A stretch of DNA of 64,000 nt from Brachynemurus nebulosus (GCA_035578155.1 JAPWDM010000034.1:1242501-1306500); one strand, 5' to 3'. Positions 35,997 to 48,854 are shown, counted from the stretch's first letter. Notes: generated by a model from the sequence alone, not told the origin. Translations and numbers: made by a program.

Positions 35997-36533
35997 CAGC
36001 TGAACTCCTTTTTATGCGGTCCTTTTTGTGCGATTTTTCTTGTGCGATTTTTTTTATGCGGTTTGTAAAAAATGGCCATTAAAATGCATAATGTAAATCA
36101 AAATCACGAGACAGTAAGAAACTTAAACAATTTCTATAATAACTCTCTTTGATAAAAATAATTTTTAAGCATTTAAACGGCTTTTAAGCATTTAATCAAT
36201 ACATTGCATAAGAACATAAGTTATTGCATCATTTGTTACAGATGTATTTTTCAAAATTTTCATAATGTTATAAAATTGAAATAAAATGTTTCTACGTGTA
36301 AATTAATGTTTTATCTTGTTTATAGAAGCAACTTCTAAGGGAATTTCTAAGTTTTGAGCGTTCTGAGTGATATTTTTCCGATCAAACTTTTTTTATGCGG
36401 TTGGTCGGGACGTTTTTTGTACAATCTGGATCGAACTATACTTTTTATAGCTATTTATCATATTTCTGAATATATTTTTTGTGCGATTTTTTTTATGCGG
36501 TCCCTCTCCACGGCACAAAAAAGAGTTCAGCTG
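35997..36533. mobile_element. pogo/Tigger-type MITE with TA flanks
   Basis: The ends CAGCTGAACTCCTTTTTATG and, reversed, CAGCTGAACTCTTTTTTGTG form inverted repeats with TA outside both (35995-35996 and 36534-36535). TTTTTATGCGGT and TTTGTGCGATTT words repeat near both ends and at about 36394. A 65-codon frame on its right side is not a gene. The CAG-type ends with TA duplication suggest a Tigger-derived element. Confidence 0.7.
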
Positions 36534-36946
36534 TATAACGTTTCTATATAGTTTGTGACATAAATTTAATTTTTTTTAAAAATTACGTTTTCGACACGCA
36601 ACTAATGAGATTATGCTCCAAAAGGCACTGAAAATTTTCACTCAACTGAATAAACAAATACCTTTTGATAAGTATTAAATGATAACAAACTTGAAACTAT
36701 AATTCTTTAAGAACATTTAACTAAATAAAACTAACAAATTTTGACGTACTTATAATAATATATATTAGTAAATTAATTTTGATAACCGAGAAAAATCTTG
36801 AAATTAATATCAGCCGTGATCAATATTAACTGAAAGTTCATTTTTGTTAGACAATGTAATTGTCAATTTAAAATAGGAAGAAGAACTTCCAAAAAAGTAT
36901 TATTAACCAGTAATAATTTGCGACAATAAATGATAGACCACCTTAA

Positions 36947-37655
36947 GGGGTTAGGTGGGTTTGAAAATTTAAGAAAATCGATTTTTTTGTCTTATTAAAT
37001 AGTACAATATGTTTAAAATATTCTTCTAAAATTTCAAATCGATCCGAGTAAAATTCTAAGAGATAGAACCTTCGGAAGTTCCGCCCATCAGGCCATGTCA
37101 GTGCAGCACAATAAACTTTAAACTAGTTTATCTTAAAACTCAATTTTTTAAGTTGGTGGACATGATTTCTCGAAAAGTTATGAAGCGATTTTGTTCAAAT
37201 TTTGCACCCATCTTTGAAATAACATTATCTAGTCATTGAACGAAGGATTTTATTTTATTACAACTAATTTTTTCGAGCCAATACATGGCGAAAATTTGAC
37301 CAAAGAATGTGTTTTTTTGTTCAAAGTCTGTCAAAAATTCGAATTTTAATTTTTTTCCTTCGTCCAATAACGAGATTTATCCATGTACTAACGAAATATT
37401 TTTGGTTTTTTGATTTTAAATGAACCAATAATGAGTTATGCTGTCCACGGCAAGAGCATTTTTTTTGAGACGTCAAGGGAGATGAGGTACCAACGGCTGA
37501 GTTTACGGATTTTTAAATAAAAATTTCACAGAATACTGGTTAAATATGTATCTTTGATATGCTGAATTGTTTAAATAAAATATATGATTTTAGTTATATA
37601 TTAAAAAAAAAAGTAAAAATACCCTTTTTTGAACCTCTGAAACCCACCTAATCCC
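36947..37655. mobile_element. piggyBac-like MITE (TTAA flanks)
   Basis: The TTAA target site is duplicated exactly (36943-36946 and 37656-37659). The inverted ends are GGGGTTAGGTGGGTTT and, reversed, GGGATTAGGTGGGTTT. 709 bp, no coding capacity. Its internal sequence differs from the TTAA element at 20.2 kb, so it is a separate family. Confidence 0.75.
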
Positions 37656-37794
37656 TTAAGATTTGTCATTTGATTTTGGTAATTACATAACGTTTGATTC
37701 AATATATTTATTTAATCCTTAGCGTTCATATACCAACTGTCTCCCGACATCGATCGATAAGCGCTATCACTTACAAATAAAGGTCCCGAGGCCG

Positions 37795-38470
37795 GGCCTA
37801 TCGATTTTCCTGAAACTTAAATATGTTGTGGAGCATTAAAAACTAAGCGAGGCGTATTTTTTTATCGGCGGAAAAACGGTTTAAAAGGGTGAAATCGCCT
37901 TTCAAAAATTGGGGGAAAAATTTAATTTTACAAATATCTCGAAAACAGTAAGAGATAGAGCAAAAGCTTAAATTGGCGATATTGCTCTTTTTTTTAAAGA
38001 GCTACCTATTGATATGCAATTTGTTCAAATTACATCAACAGGGGTGCTTACGGGTTAATTTTGCAAAAAGGGGGTGAAGAATAGACAATATAAAAATTTT
38101 GTTTACAGATTTGAAATCTACGTCAAAAATCTAATTGACCTGTTTTTGCTCAATGTCCTAATATTAAGTCTAGGGGTAGTTAACTGGAGGGTGACTGTGT
38201 TGAACAGTCGTACTATTTGGGTAGTTCAAGAAGTTCTTTTTCATGGAAAATAGTTTAAGACAATTAGAACAACGTAAAAATGAAATTCTCGACTTCAAAA
38301 TTCAGTTTGAGCAACATTGTAGAAGGGGTGAGTCACCTTCTTAAATTACATACTAGTTTTCATACACTCATTTTTATTGTTAACACACTGACAGTGGGTA
38401 ATAATGTCACAATAAGTGGTTCTGAAGTTGGACTATCGTATGTAAGGTCCGTAACTTCTGAATTATACTA
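37795..38470. mobile_element. Single-arm relative of the 12.2-kb foldback element
   Basis: Matches one arm and the spacer of 12200-13622: CGGAAAAACGGTTTAAAAGG, TCTCGAAAACAGTAAGAGAT, GGCGATATTGCTCTTTTTT, ACAGGGGTG, GGGTGAGTCACCTTCTTAAA and the AATAATGTCACAATAAGTG spacer word. The opposite arm is missing. Confidence 0.65.
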
Positions 38471-38479
38471 AGGGGATAT

Positions 38480-39110
38480 ATTACTGAACTGAGAGCGAAT
38501 TGAGAACATATCGATAGTGCACCAAGAGTGGCACAATATTAAAGGTATGGAGAACGAATAGTAAATGGTACTGTACTATGAACACAATAAAATTTTATTG
38601 GAGCGAAACAGAACCAAAAAAAGTATCGAAAGCGACAGTATAGTGTGAAACCGGCCTTAGGAATCTAATAATTATTTTTAACCGACAATAGAACTGAAAA
38701 CAATGTTACTGATTTGAATTAATTTAATTCAAAGAACCTTACAAAATGTAGAAAAACGGTAGTACTTACTAGTTGCCGTAATAATAAGTTATAGTAAGTA
38801 ATTGTATCGGACAGATAAATGTGGGAAATAAGTTATAAACATTTGACACAGAATCCATGAATATATTTAAAACTTTCAGTTATAATCTCCTCTATCACAG
38901 TTCTACCCTACAATTAAATAGTTTTTAATTATACACTAACAATTTATAATATTTGTAACATTTTATTATATAATAAATTATATAAACAATATTTGCGGTA
39001 CCAATTACAGGTATATTATTAATTATACGCATCGATTACACATCTGATAATAATTATTGTAAAAAATAATGAATTACTTCTTACCTACAATTTAGCTGTG
39101 AGCTATAATA
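38480..39110. other. Unassigned stretch
   Basis: The segment ending GTATAGTGTGAAACCGGCC (about 38656) looks like one end of a TIR element, but no partner was found. The rest is AT-rich without features. Confidence 0.35.
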
Positions 39111-39229
39111 TTATTTAAATACCCCTGCCGCAGCATCTGTATAACATAGCGAATTTCGAAATATTGGGTACTGACGGATCTCATCTAAGACCTGTACCCA
39201 TTTAAAAAGAATTTTTTAAATCGGCTGGG

Positions 39230-39444
39230 TAATTAGTTTTGGTATTTTTGGGACCCAAGAACCCGAACGGACTTTGTGCAGCATAGTTGTATCTATCTAG
39301 AATAATTTAGTTCTTTAGCAGTGAGAAAATTTTCAAAATCGGTTCGAAAGCTTATTTCTGGCGTTTTCGGATCTGCAAGATCCCGGTGGACCTCATTAAA
39401 AAATTAGTTCGACCGTATATTCTAGGCGGACTTTATGCTTTATG

Positions 39445-39511
<67 letters not shown>

Positions 39512-40540
39512 ACCTTTCTAACAATAAAAGTATTTTCAGAACCCGTTGTGTAACATTCTACGCAGCATTTGCATCCGCAGGACAGTTGTGGATCTCAGAT
39601 AACACAACCTGTACCTATCTAAAATAGTTTACCTCTGTAATAGTAAAAAAATTTTCAAAATCGGTCAGTTATTTTATTTTTGACAGTTTTGGGTCCCACA
39701 GAGGCTGTTGGACCTTACATAACCTAGTCTATATCTATCTAAAATAGTTTAGCTCTCTAACAGTGAAAAAATTTTCAAAATCTATCGGTTAGTTTATTTT
39801 TGGAGCTTTTAAGATCCCAGGACCCAGGCCGACCTCATCCAACATATAAGCTATATCCATCTAAAATAGTTTACCTCTGTAGCAGTGAAACAATTTTCAA
39901 AATCGGTCACTTATTTCATTTTTGACACATTTCGGTCCCATAAACCCTGGCGGATCTTTCACAACGTAATCTATATCTATCTAAAATAATTAAGCTCTCT
40001 AACAGTGAAAAAATTTTCAAATCGGTCGGTTATTTTATTTTTGACACTTCTGGGTCCCATGGACCCTAGCAGATCTTACATAACGTAATCTATATCTATC
40101 TAAAACAGTTTAGCTCTCTGGGTGAAAAAATTTTCATAATCGGACGGTTAGTTTATTTCGCGCTTTTAAGATCCCAGGACCCTGGCCGACCTCATATAAC
40201 ATATAAGCTATATCCATTTAAAATTATTTACCTCTGTTACAGTGAAAAAATTTTCAAAATCGGTCACTTATATCGGCGGATCCTACATAAGTTAATTTAT
40301 CTCTATCTAAAATAGTTTAGCTCTCAAACAGTGAAAAAATTTTCAAAGTCGGTTGGATAGTTTATTTTTACCACTTTTGGATCCCATGGACCCTAGCGGA
40401 TCCTACATAACGTAATCTATATCTACCTAAAATAGTTTAGCTTCCTTAAAGTGGAAAAAGTTTCAAAATCGGTCGGTTAGTTTATTTTTGACACTTTTGG
40501 GTAGCAATAAGAAAAGAGTCCTAGGGATCTCATATAACTT
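39230..40540. repeat. Degenerate ~115-130-bp minisatellite, about ten units
   Basis: Each unit has CTATATCTATCTAAAATAGT, a TTA(G/C)CTCT block, CAGTGAAAAAATTTTCAAAA, TCGGTCGGTTAGTTTATTTT and TTTTGGGTCCCA(T/G)GGACCC followed by TGGCGGA-like sequence. Lengths vary through small deletions. A (TA)n tract at 39445-39508 interrupts the array near its start. Confidence 0.8.
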
Positions 40541-43134
40541 CCCAAATACACAAACTAAAGTTAGACAATGGTTATATAACCGTTGTATAACATGGGTTAT
40601 AAAACCGTAAATGTTATAAATTAGTTATAATAACGTTTCACGAACGTTTGACAAACGTTGTCATAACCGATTTTGCCCAGTTTTTTTACAACCGTGGTTA
40701 TATTCTAGGTTAATTCTAACGTTAGATTAACGTTATAAGAAAACGTTAAGCGAACGGTATTTTTAAATGTTAGATTAAAGTTTAATAACAACTTTAAAGT
40801 AACGTTATTTACTAACGTTAGATTAACGTTTAATTAGATCTTTAAACTACGGTTATTTTCTAACGTTACTCTAAGGTTTAAAAATAACCTTAAAGTAAAG
40901 GGGTTATATATTAGTTATAATAACGTTTCACGAACGTTTGATAAACGCTGTCATAACCGTTTTTGCCCAGTTTTCTTACAACCTTGGTTATTTTCTGGAT
41001 TGTTTCTAACGTTAAAATAACGTTTAATAGTAATTTTTTACTATTAATTCCGACGATCTTAAATTAAGAAAAGACAATTCAAATTTACAAGATATGTTTA
41101 TTTTAAATTCAGTTGTAATAGTAACAAGCTTTGGTACAAATTAGTTTTTACAAGTAACAAAAATACGTATTTCTTTTACCATATACAATATATTTAATAC
41201 ATTAATTACGTATAAAGTTTTCTGAATTAAAAATATGTTTTATTATAAACAATGGAAAACAGTTCTATTATAACGAATTGAAAAATTAAAGATATTTTTT
41301 AATAGAGATAGGAACATTTAATTAATTATTTATTAATTTTTAAAAATTAATATAAAAAAATTTTTTTTAAAATTTAATATGTAATAATTACATTTAATGT
41401 AATAATATCTGGAATCCTTTATTTTTAGCAATTTGTTTACTTGAAATTTCAAAGCAGATATATGCAATAAATAATTTAATAACAGTTTAGTTAAAATTTA
41501 TACTGATTTTAAAACTTCTACATTTTGTTTCAGAGAAATAAGAACATATAAATTTTAACATGTAAAAAAATTGTTAGGAGTAGAGTATGCTTAATTTTTA
41601 TATAGGTGTAATTGTTATGTAGTACCCATAGGGCCATAGTATTTAATTTTAAAATAATATTTTTTGAAAACAAAAATGTAACTGTAGAAAAAAAGTATAA
41701 CTATAAATAAGTATAAAAATTTTTGCTAAATGTTATCTGCGTTTTTAAATAGTAAAGTTCTACGTTAATTTAACATTTACTTATAATTAATATAATTTTG
41801 CTGAAAAGCATTTAACGTTGTAGTTTTAAGGACCAATCCCTATTTTCATCTTTAAATGGTTTATCCTCATTTTTCAACTCTCCAGACGAAATACTTGCAA
41901 CCGCTTCATAATTTTCACTAACAAAACATTCAAAAGTATTTTCTGAATTTAACAAAACATTATCCACAAACATGGCAGCACTATTTTCATTTTGGAAAAT
42001 ATTATTATGAGTATTATTTTGAACGATTTCACTGCTTTTCACATTATTATTTAATACCTACTGATTTCACTTTTCTTTTAAATGTTTTACGGATAATAAT
42101 TTTATTTTTAAAAAACGATTTCACATTTTATAGATAATATATTTATATGTGGAAATTGCTTGCAATAAAACCAATCACTTATATACAACAGTTATAATGA
42201 AACTGACGCTAAATATATGGACGCGTGTGTTTCAGCACAACTTATGGTTTAGAATTAATTATAAAATGGTTATATTCGAACCGTTGTTGTAAAATGATTA
42301 TATTATAACCGATAAATTAAAATATGTCGTAAAATGATTATATTGTAACCAGAAGTTTAAGATATGTTGCAAAATGGTTATATTATAACCAGAAGTTTAA
42401 AATACGTTGAATAATGGTTCAAATTATTCGTACTTTTTATGTACATAAATAAAGAAATCCTTATTGTTAAATTTCGATAGCAAAAAAAATAAAATCTAAA
42501 ATTTGTTATAACAATTTAAAATAAGATATAAGGCGGTTGATTCCAGTATGACTTTTAGTTTATAATGGCTATATTATAATCAGTTTCATGTAAATTAGAA
42601 AACGGTTGGACATAAACTTTAGCTGAAAACAAGTTACAAAATTTCTATATTATAACTTAATTTAAAATAAGGTACAAAATGATTGTAATATAACTTTTAG
42701 TTTATAACGGTTATATTGTAATTATTAGTTTAATATGAATTACAAAACAGTTATATATAAACTTTAGCTAAAAATAAATTATAAAATTGCTATATCGTAA
42801 CCTTTAATTTAAAATAAGCTATAAAATGGTTGTATTATACCTTTAAGTTTGGAATAGGTTACGAAGTTACAAGTTCCTCTTCAACTAAAAAATAACCAAA
42901 TGTTGTGAATCAGTTTTTAAAACGGTGTTAAGAAACTTTTGTATGCTGGTTACATTATAGTTTTAAATCAACGTTAAAAAAACGATAGAAGTTAACTAAT
43001 TTATTGTAAAGTTTAAGTCTAACTTGTGATTAACCCTTCAATACCTACAAGGAATTTTCTAACCAATTTAAAACTAATTTATTATTATCGGCAAAAGTTA
43101 GGATCTAACCTCGGTTATAAGTTGTGTATTTGGG
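40541..43134. mobile_element. 2.6-kb TIR element with resolved empty site
   Basis: The ends are CCCAAATACACAA on the left and CCCAAATACACAA on the right (reversed), perfect for 13 bp. The flanks read ATATAACTT and TTATGGCAGTCC; the uninterrupted paralogue (reverse of 57400-57420) reads ATATAACTTATGGTAGTTC, so the insertion duplicated only TT. The left part carries many AACGTTA palindromes and a ~130-bp direct duplication (40615-40740 and 40908-41035). The right part (42240-42900) has repeated GGTTATATTATAACC-like words. It contains one 76-codon minus-strand frame. No transposase domain is recognised. Confidence 0.7.
41812..42042 (-). CDS. Small unidentified frame inside the 2.6-kb element
   Basis: 76 codons, acidic, rich in N, S and E, ending DENRDWSLKLQR. 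No motif or family recognised. It begins at a GTG with an in-frame stop 12 codons or fewer upstream and no ATG near the start, so it is either an exon or chance. Its sequence is less repetitive than its surroundings, which is why it is listed. Confidence 0.2.
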   Translation of the reverse strand: MKSSEIVQNNTHNNIFQNENSAAMFVDNVLLNSENTFECFVSENYEAVASISSGELKNEDKPFKDENRDWSLKLQR

Positions 43135-43229
43135 TTATGGCAGTCCGTAAGGTTCTTGCGGACATCCTTTAATTACTTAATTAATTCAAATATTTTAACT
43201 TACTAACGGTTAAAAAATTTTCAAAATTG

Positions 43230-45330
43230 ATTGGGTAATTATTTGGTTACAAACTAAAATAAAAAAATTTCGCAGTTTCGTAAGATACTATAATATGTAG
43301 GTTGCCAATGGGGTGTGGCACACAGCTTTCTCGTACTCCTAGAAGCACCTTGGTAATTTAATGCCCACTATATCTTTGTGTAATTTAATATAGGTATATA
43401 AATTAATAAAAATAAGTAAACAAAACGATTCATAAAAAATTGAGCGAAATGGGACTAGCAGTAAATAAAATATTGACATTTAATGGGATTTCATGGTAGT
43501 GCCGTGGATACTATTACTACGAATGCAATAAAATTTGTAGGGGACCCTCTAGGAGGCAGACCGCAAAATTTCTGATAATTTCATAAAAATTAATTGAATA
43601 GTTCAGAAGTTATGCAACTTGGCGCAATTTAGTATATTAATGGAATGACATGGTAGCGACGTAGCTATCGTTACTGAGATTTCGATTAAACTCATAGGGG
43701 ACCGTCTAGGACCGTCTATTACAAACAATAGAATAGTTCAGAAGTTATGTCACTTTGTGCAAACTGGTGACACACAGACGGACAAACACCAAACCAAAAT
43801 TATTCAGGAAGCTCTAAAACGTAAAATGTGCGTAAAAAAGTTTATTTTGGGGGGACAAATTTTTTATTTTTCAAAACTGATCACAATGTTTCCGCTGCTT
43901 TAATAGGTAGTCTCGGAAGCAATAAAACAATTAGGCAATTTGATTACACACTAAAGTAATTAGAATTAATAAAATTATACTTTAAGTATATTTATTTATT
44001 ATATTTTATTTAGGAAGTGGTTGTAATTAAATAAAATTTGTGTAATTTTATTAAAAACTTTATTAAATACTGTCGTTTTCATAATATGGAGAACCGTTTT
44101 AACACGGAACACGTTTTAAAGATGATAAAATTGTAATAAAATCGACGATTATTTTGAACTTTGAACAACCTTCACTAACGGCGTGTTTAACTAATTCACC
44201 CGGTAATAATAAATGCTTTAATTTTAAACATTCCATAAAATGAACTTTGCAAATTTTTATAGATTCTTGATAAAAGAGAAAAAATTACTGGAAAAGAAAT
44301 TAGGGTTATCTAAGGATATGTTTAAAATAAATGTCTTAGAGACATATTGTTAAAATACCTACATACTGCAATCTTGAAAAATATTGTATTAAAATATTTT
44401 TTGGAAAATTATTTTACTTTTTTTTTTAAAAAAAAATCGTTTAATAATTTGACAAATGACATCTGTGCCTAATCTATGTCCGCCATCATTTAGTTTTGAA
44501 AAGGTAATAGGTAATGCCAGTTTCACACGTAAGCAATTTTGACTTCTTTAATAGTAAGTGATTTGACTTCAAATTTAAAGATATTTTGGAATTATGAGAC
44601 AGTAAAAAAAAATTATTGTATCGTGTAAACTACGATTTCAACATCAGTATAATACATATAATATTGTTGTAAGTTAGCCTTAAATTTAATAATAGTACGA
44701 CTATTTGAATGTCAAACTATCTGTATTGGTTAAAAAATTTCATTAATAGTTTGTTTTTTTTTTCTGTTTTAAAAATAGCCCCACAAAAGTGAGAATATAT
44801 TTTCATAGAAATGTCAATGAAGTTTCGAGACATTAATAATAATAATGTAATGTAAAATCTTACCCCCACCAAACAATTTTTCTATCACGCAAGTAAATCA
44901 ATAGGATCCTTCGGAGCCCTAAGAAATACTAATGCCGCTGACGGAACTTGTAAAAGTGGTTTGCTAGATTTCAAAAGGGTAATTTTCCTTTGGAAGATGA
45001 GGCTCCTTCCGGTCGAGCTAAATAAAGCGAAAGCCGAGGCAAATTCAGTAGATACGCATAAACTAAATAATTACATAGAACTTTCCGAAATAATAAGTAA
45101 TCCTTTTAGAAATGAGTCACTCTGTAGAGCAAATTAAGCAAAAATGAGTCGTTCGGTTAATGAGTAAAATGAGCAATTTGAGTAACTCAAATGTGGTGGT
45201 GGTGGTAGTGTTGGAAATAATTAACTCTTGTATGTAACTTGTAATGGAAGAGTGATTACTAGGTATTGGACATTTTTCGGATCAAACAAAATCGTGTTTT
45301 GTATATGCAGGCAGGTAGATAGGTAATATG
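43230..45330. other. AT-rich stretch, no gene identified
   Basis: The part at 43290-43780 contains two similar blocks (TTTAATGGGATTTCATGGTA and TTAATGGAATGACATGGTAG, each followed by GAATAGTTCAGAAGTTATG), a ~160-bp imperfect direct repeat ending in ACACAGACGGACAAACA, probably the tail of a dispersed repeat. The rest shows nothing. Confidence 0.4.
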
Positions 45331-45336
45331 TGTATA

Positions 45337-45423
<87 letters not shown>

Positions 45424-45427
<4 letters not shown>

Positions 45428-45801
45428 GGCATTCTTTCTGAACGGGAGACTCCCTGCTGTCCAAAATTGGTGTTGCTTAAAATAGGTCTACATTTGCTCA
45501 AATTAAAGGTTATGAACACTATTTTTCAATTTTTTAAATATGGGTGGCAAAATTAGGCTAACACAACTGGCTTTTTCGGCTAGCATTTTCGACGTGAAAT
45601 TTCACGCTCTTTCAGAACCCGAAATAAAAAATGGGTCATTCCATTTGAAAATACAACTTGACCTCAATATGACCTTGAGAATGAAGGTCAAGGTCAAATT
45701 TAAGGTGTCCCCCTTCGTACCTAACAACTTTTGTAAAGGTCATTTTTTGATAGGTGGTACCTCTAGCGAGATATTTAGATGCATAGATTAAAATGGCCCA
45801 C

Positions 45802-45804
<3 letters not shown>
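45424..45804. mobile_element. TIR-like element between two (TA)n tracts
   Basis: Lies between TA tracts at 45335-45423 and 45805-45867. The left end ATGGGGCATTCTTTC and the right end, reversed, CAGGTGGGCCATTTT are loosely inverted. The centre includes TGACCTTGAGAATGAAGGTC and TCAAGGTCAAATTTAAGGTG words. 'CAGGTGGGCCATTTT' ends are frequent in insect MITEs. Boundaries inside TA repeats are uncertain. Confidence 0.45.
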
Positions 45805-45869
<65 letters not shown>

Positions 45870-45992
45870 TTTAGTGAACCTCATTTTCGGTTTCTCGAGA
45901 CCTCAAAACAAATTTCTGCCATAGTCTCGGGCTCAGGTCTTTTCATGTCACCCACTGTAATAAGTGAATTTTTCCAAAATGGAAATTCGCTT
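45805..45992 (+). mobile_element. Microsatellite-bearing family, 3' half, copy D
   Basis: (TA)n to 45867, then AAATTTTAGTGAA, TTTCGGTTTCTCGAGACCTC, CTCGGGCTCAGGTC, and the hairpin arms TTTTTCCA / TGGAAATTCGC, ending GCTTA instead of GCTAA. Confidence 0.65.
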
Positions 45993-45999
45993 AGTAAGT

Positions 46000-46910
46000 T
46001 TATTTATATACAATGTATAAACTAATTTATTTTTATTTATTTATTTATATTTTTTCCGCCTGGATCCGTTATAGTCGGTTTCATTTGCTTACTATCCAAT
46101 CGTGACATCATTGTTACGTGACTGCGACAAGTTGGTTTTCGCGCCAGTTTCTCCATTTAAAATGAAACAGTTGTTTTTTCAATATATTTAAAAATTTAAC
46201 AAAAATTAACTAATTAATAGGTAAGAATATAGTATTTCTCGAATAATTTTTTAATTACAGTCAAGTATCCTATTTTCAGAAAAATAACAGAATTTGAATA
46301 AATACATACCTAGTTCTTTAAATGTTATAACACATATTATTTTGTAAAATTGTGATTCTGGAACGCAAAACTTGAAGAAAAATTTTGATTTCATCGTTTT
46401 CCAAGGTACAAAATTATTCAGCGGCGCCGCAGCTTTCGGAAATGCGGGACCTATTGTCCGGCACCGTTTGCACCGTTCTCGGGCCGGCCCTGTACATAGA
46501 TACATAATAATAATAATATAATACATATTATAAATATTAAAAACAATTTCAATATGTACGTAAAAATAATATATGTATCATGTATACTGATGAATGAAGG
46601 TATAGATGGGCATAGTAATACAATATTATTTGATATTTGTAGATAATGGTATTTCATCTAACTGTCCTAGGCCCTAAGAGGCATATTATATTAATATATG
46701 AAATTCTTTTACAATTTGTAATATATTCTAAATAAAAAGCTACAAGCAATATATTGGCAATGTATACGAAATATGTGTGTATAATATGCATTAATCCATT
46801 ATATTAAATATTAATGTACACTTCAATTCCAATTTTTTATGTAGGTAATAACAGGGATTTGTTTGCTATATTACTGGAGTAATACGACTATTATTGGATC
46901 TACTTCTATA
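46000..46910. other. AT-rich stretch with one hAT-like end
   Basis: Reading leftwards on the minus strand from about 46493, CAGGGCCGGCCCGAGAACGG starts like a hAT terminus, followed by GC-rich sequence to 46415. No partner end was seen. No gene otherwise. Confidence 0.35.

Positions 46911-46913
<3 letters not shown>

Positions 46914-46971
<58 letters not shown>
46914..46971. repeat. (TA)n microsatellite
   Basis: TA tract of ~58 bp not followed by the conserved family 3' block, so it is independent of the microsatellite-bearing elements. Confidence 0.9.
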
Positions 46972-46973
<2 letters not shown>

Positions 46974-47589
46974 CGCATTGTTACCGATTTAGCATTTTGT
47001 ACTGTAAAAAATAATGTGAAAAATTTTTTCCACGTCTCAAAAGTAGAATTTTTGAAAATTGCTGTAAATTTTAACATTGTTGAATTCTTTTTAGTCATAA
47101 GTATTCAACAGTACAAAGACAATAAATTCTTTTCGTTAGTACTAGTTAGCGAATTATTACAATGTTTCAATTCTTAGGTAATATTATCATTTTTATGCAA
47201 TTCTTAATATTGTTCCTGAACGCTTCAACCATTTTACGTTTGTTTTAAACATTTTTTTGGCCCAAACTCACCTCATAGTTCAAAATCTTGAAAATTAATA
47301 ATTGTCCTATTTGATCTTAACCTCAGCATTAGATCGATTTACAGTTTAATACTGAATGTATACTTTGCACTCCCAAAATAAAATAATATGACCTAAATTT
47401 AATAAAGAAACTGGTGTTGCAGTTCACAATAAATTAGCTGAAATTATCACAGTAAATTATTGTTTTCTTAGGTTCAAAGATAGGAGCCCGTTATTTTAAG
47501 AATGTGGTAGATGCACTTTTATGATTTTTGTTTGCAAACTAAATTGGCAATAATCAGAATAAAAGAAATCGGATTTAATAATATATTTT

Positions 47590-47690
47590 TTATTACTCAT
47601 GAGGGAGAAGTACTAACTTGGCGCACACATTTCTGTACGCAAAATAGCTGCTTGCCCACTGTACTCTTCCCACATACTTTTTTACGTGCT
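47590..47690. repeat. Shared ~100-bp repeat, copy 1
   Basis: TTACTCATGAGGGAGAAGTA, CTAACTTGGCGCACACATTT, CTGTACGCAAAATAGCTGC and CCCACTGTACTCTTCCCACA match 58805-58900 with few differences. The other copy lies in the centre of the large hAT-like foldback element. No gene is implied. Confidence 0.75.
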
Positions 47691-47699
47691 GATGAATTT

Positions 47700-48850
47700 T
47701 CTTTATCATGGTGGCAATGCTGGTTATTGTTAGTATTCTTCCCTAATAGTAAACTTTTTTAATTATTTTGAAATTCCATACCGTCGAAATTATCACAATA
47801 CAATGATAACATATTTCTCGGTGTCATGTGTTTCAAAACTTATTTAAATTTCAGCACAATCAGCAGAGGTGCAAACATTGAATTTGGCAACCATCAGTTG
47901 GGATTATAGTGTACTGTAGTAATAAGAATTTTTGATATGAACTTGTATTACATATGCTTGTGTCTTTTAGTGCTGTTGAAGTCTTAAAACCAATTACACA
48001 GCCAAGATTAAATGGTATATAATTATTCATTGGTTTAAATATGCATATATCTTACCACATGCATACTTACATAATATTATGTGTAGAAATATCCATATAT
48101 TATTATATGTGTATGTTTGTGCGTATACCATCAAATTTTAGAAATAATTATTGTGATATTAATTACACCTATAATTATAATTTCTGAAATAATTAATTAC
48201 TGCACATTTTGTATAATGTTTCATTTATTGAAAATTGTCAGATATTCTTGCCTAAAGTTACATAAAGACATAAAAATATTTTCTGTTAGATAAGAATACA
48301 TTAATAATTTATTTAAGTGACAGATATTAGAGGTAAATAGATGTATAGTTAAATTTTATTAATTAGAAAACTGTTTTTCTTCTGCATTAAAATATTTAAT
48401 AACATTGTTCATCAGTAGTACTATATTAAGAACTGTATTGGAACTAGATTGAGATTTGAAGTTGATTTTTTCTTGTTACTGTATAACAGGGGTAGGTAAA
48501 ATATTCCATTAGGGGTGTAATTTTTATACCTGGTAAAAAAATGGATCAGTTACAAGTCGTAAGTGTATAAAAAGTGTTTCATGCAATAAGTTGTTTCTGA
48601 AAAATATGGATTGATTTAACAAAATGTGAGGATAAACAGAGTTTTACTACTTACGGACTATACGTTTATAAAGACGAAAGTTATTCCTTGTATCGTGAGA
48701 AGTATTTTTTGCTGATAACGTTTTTATCTAAAATCAATATTTTAGCAGTTACAAAGAAATAAACAAATAAATTATTTATTTATTACAATTGAACATATTA
48801 GAATTTTGAGTACTGATAAAGTGATAATTTAATTTAATTATTCCTTATTC
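47700..48850. other. AT-rich stretch, no gene identified
   Basis: Could be intronic if the exon candidate just to the right is real. No repeats or frames of note. Confidence 0.35.
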
Positions 48851-48854
48851 TCAG

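Larger units (their letters stand above)
39119..43225 (+). mobile_element. Minisatellite-type member of the same family, split by an insertion
   Basis: Begins with the family 5' block (AATACCCCTGCCGCAGCATC, then CATAACATAGCGAATTTC) and goes on with GGGTACTGACGGATCTCATC. Its body is a ~115-130-bp tandem repeat. It is interrupted at 40541-43134 by a TIR element and continues for ~90 bp. The right terminus is degraded. The inverted copy at 57303-57797 has the same 5' block and body without the insertion. Confidence 0.7.

Noticed and set aside
45259..45519. Y-I-rich minus-strand frames
   Set aside because: (TA)n translation.
46415..46493. GC-rich coding exon
   Set aside because: The sequence starts with a hAT-type terminus (CAGGGCCGGCC on the minus strand) and has no supported frame or splice sites.
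47471..47513. Short terminal exon after an acceptor-like TTGTTTTCTTAG
   Set aside because: Only ~14-16 codons, with no composition shift and no recognisable peptide.
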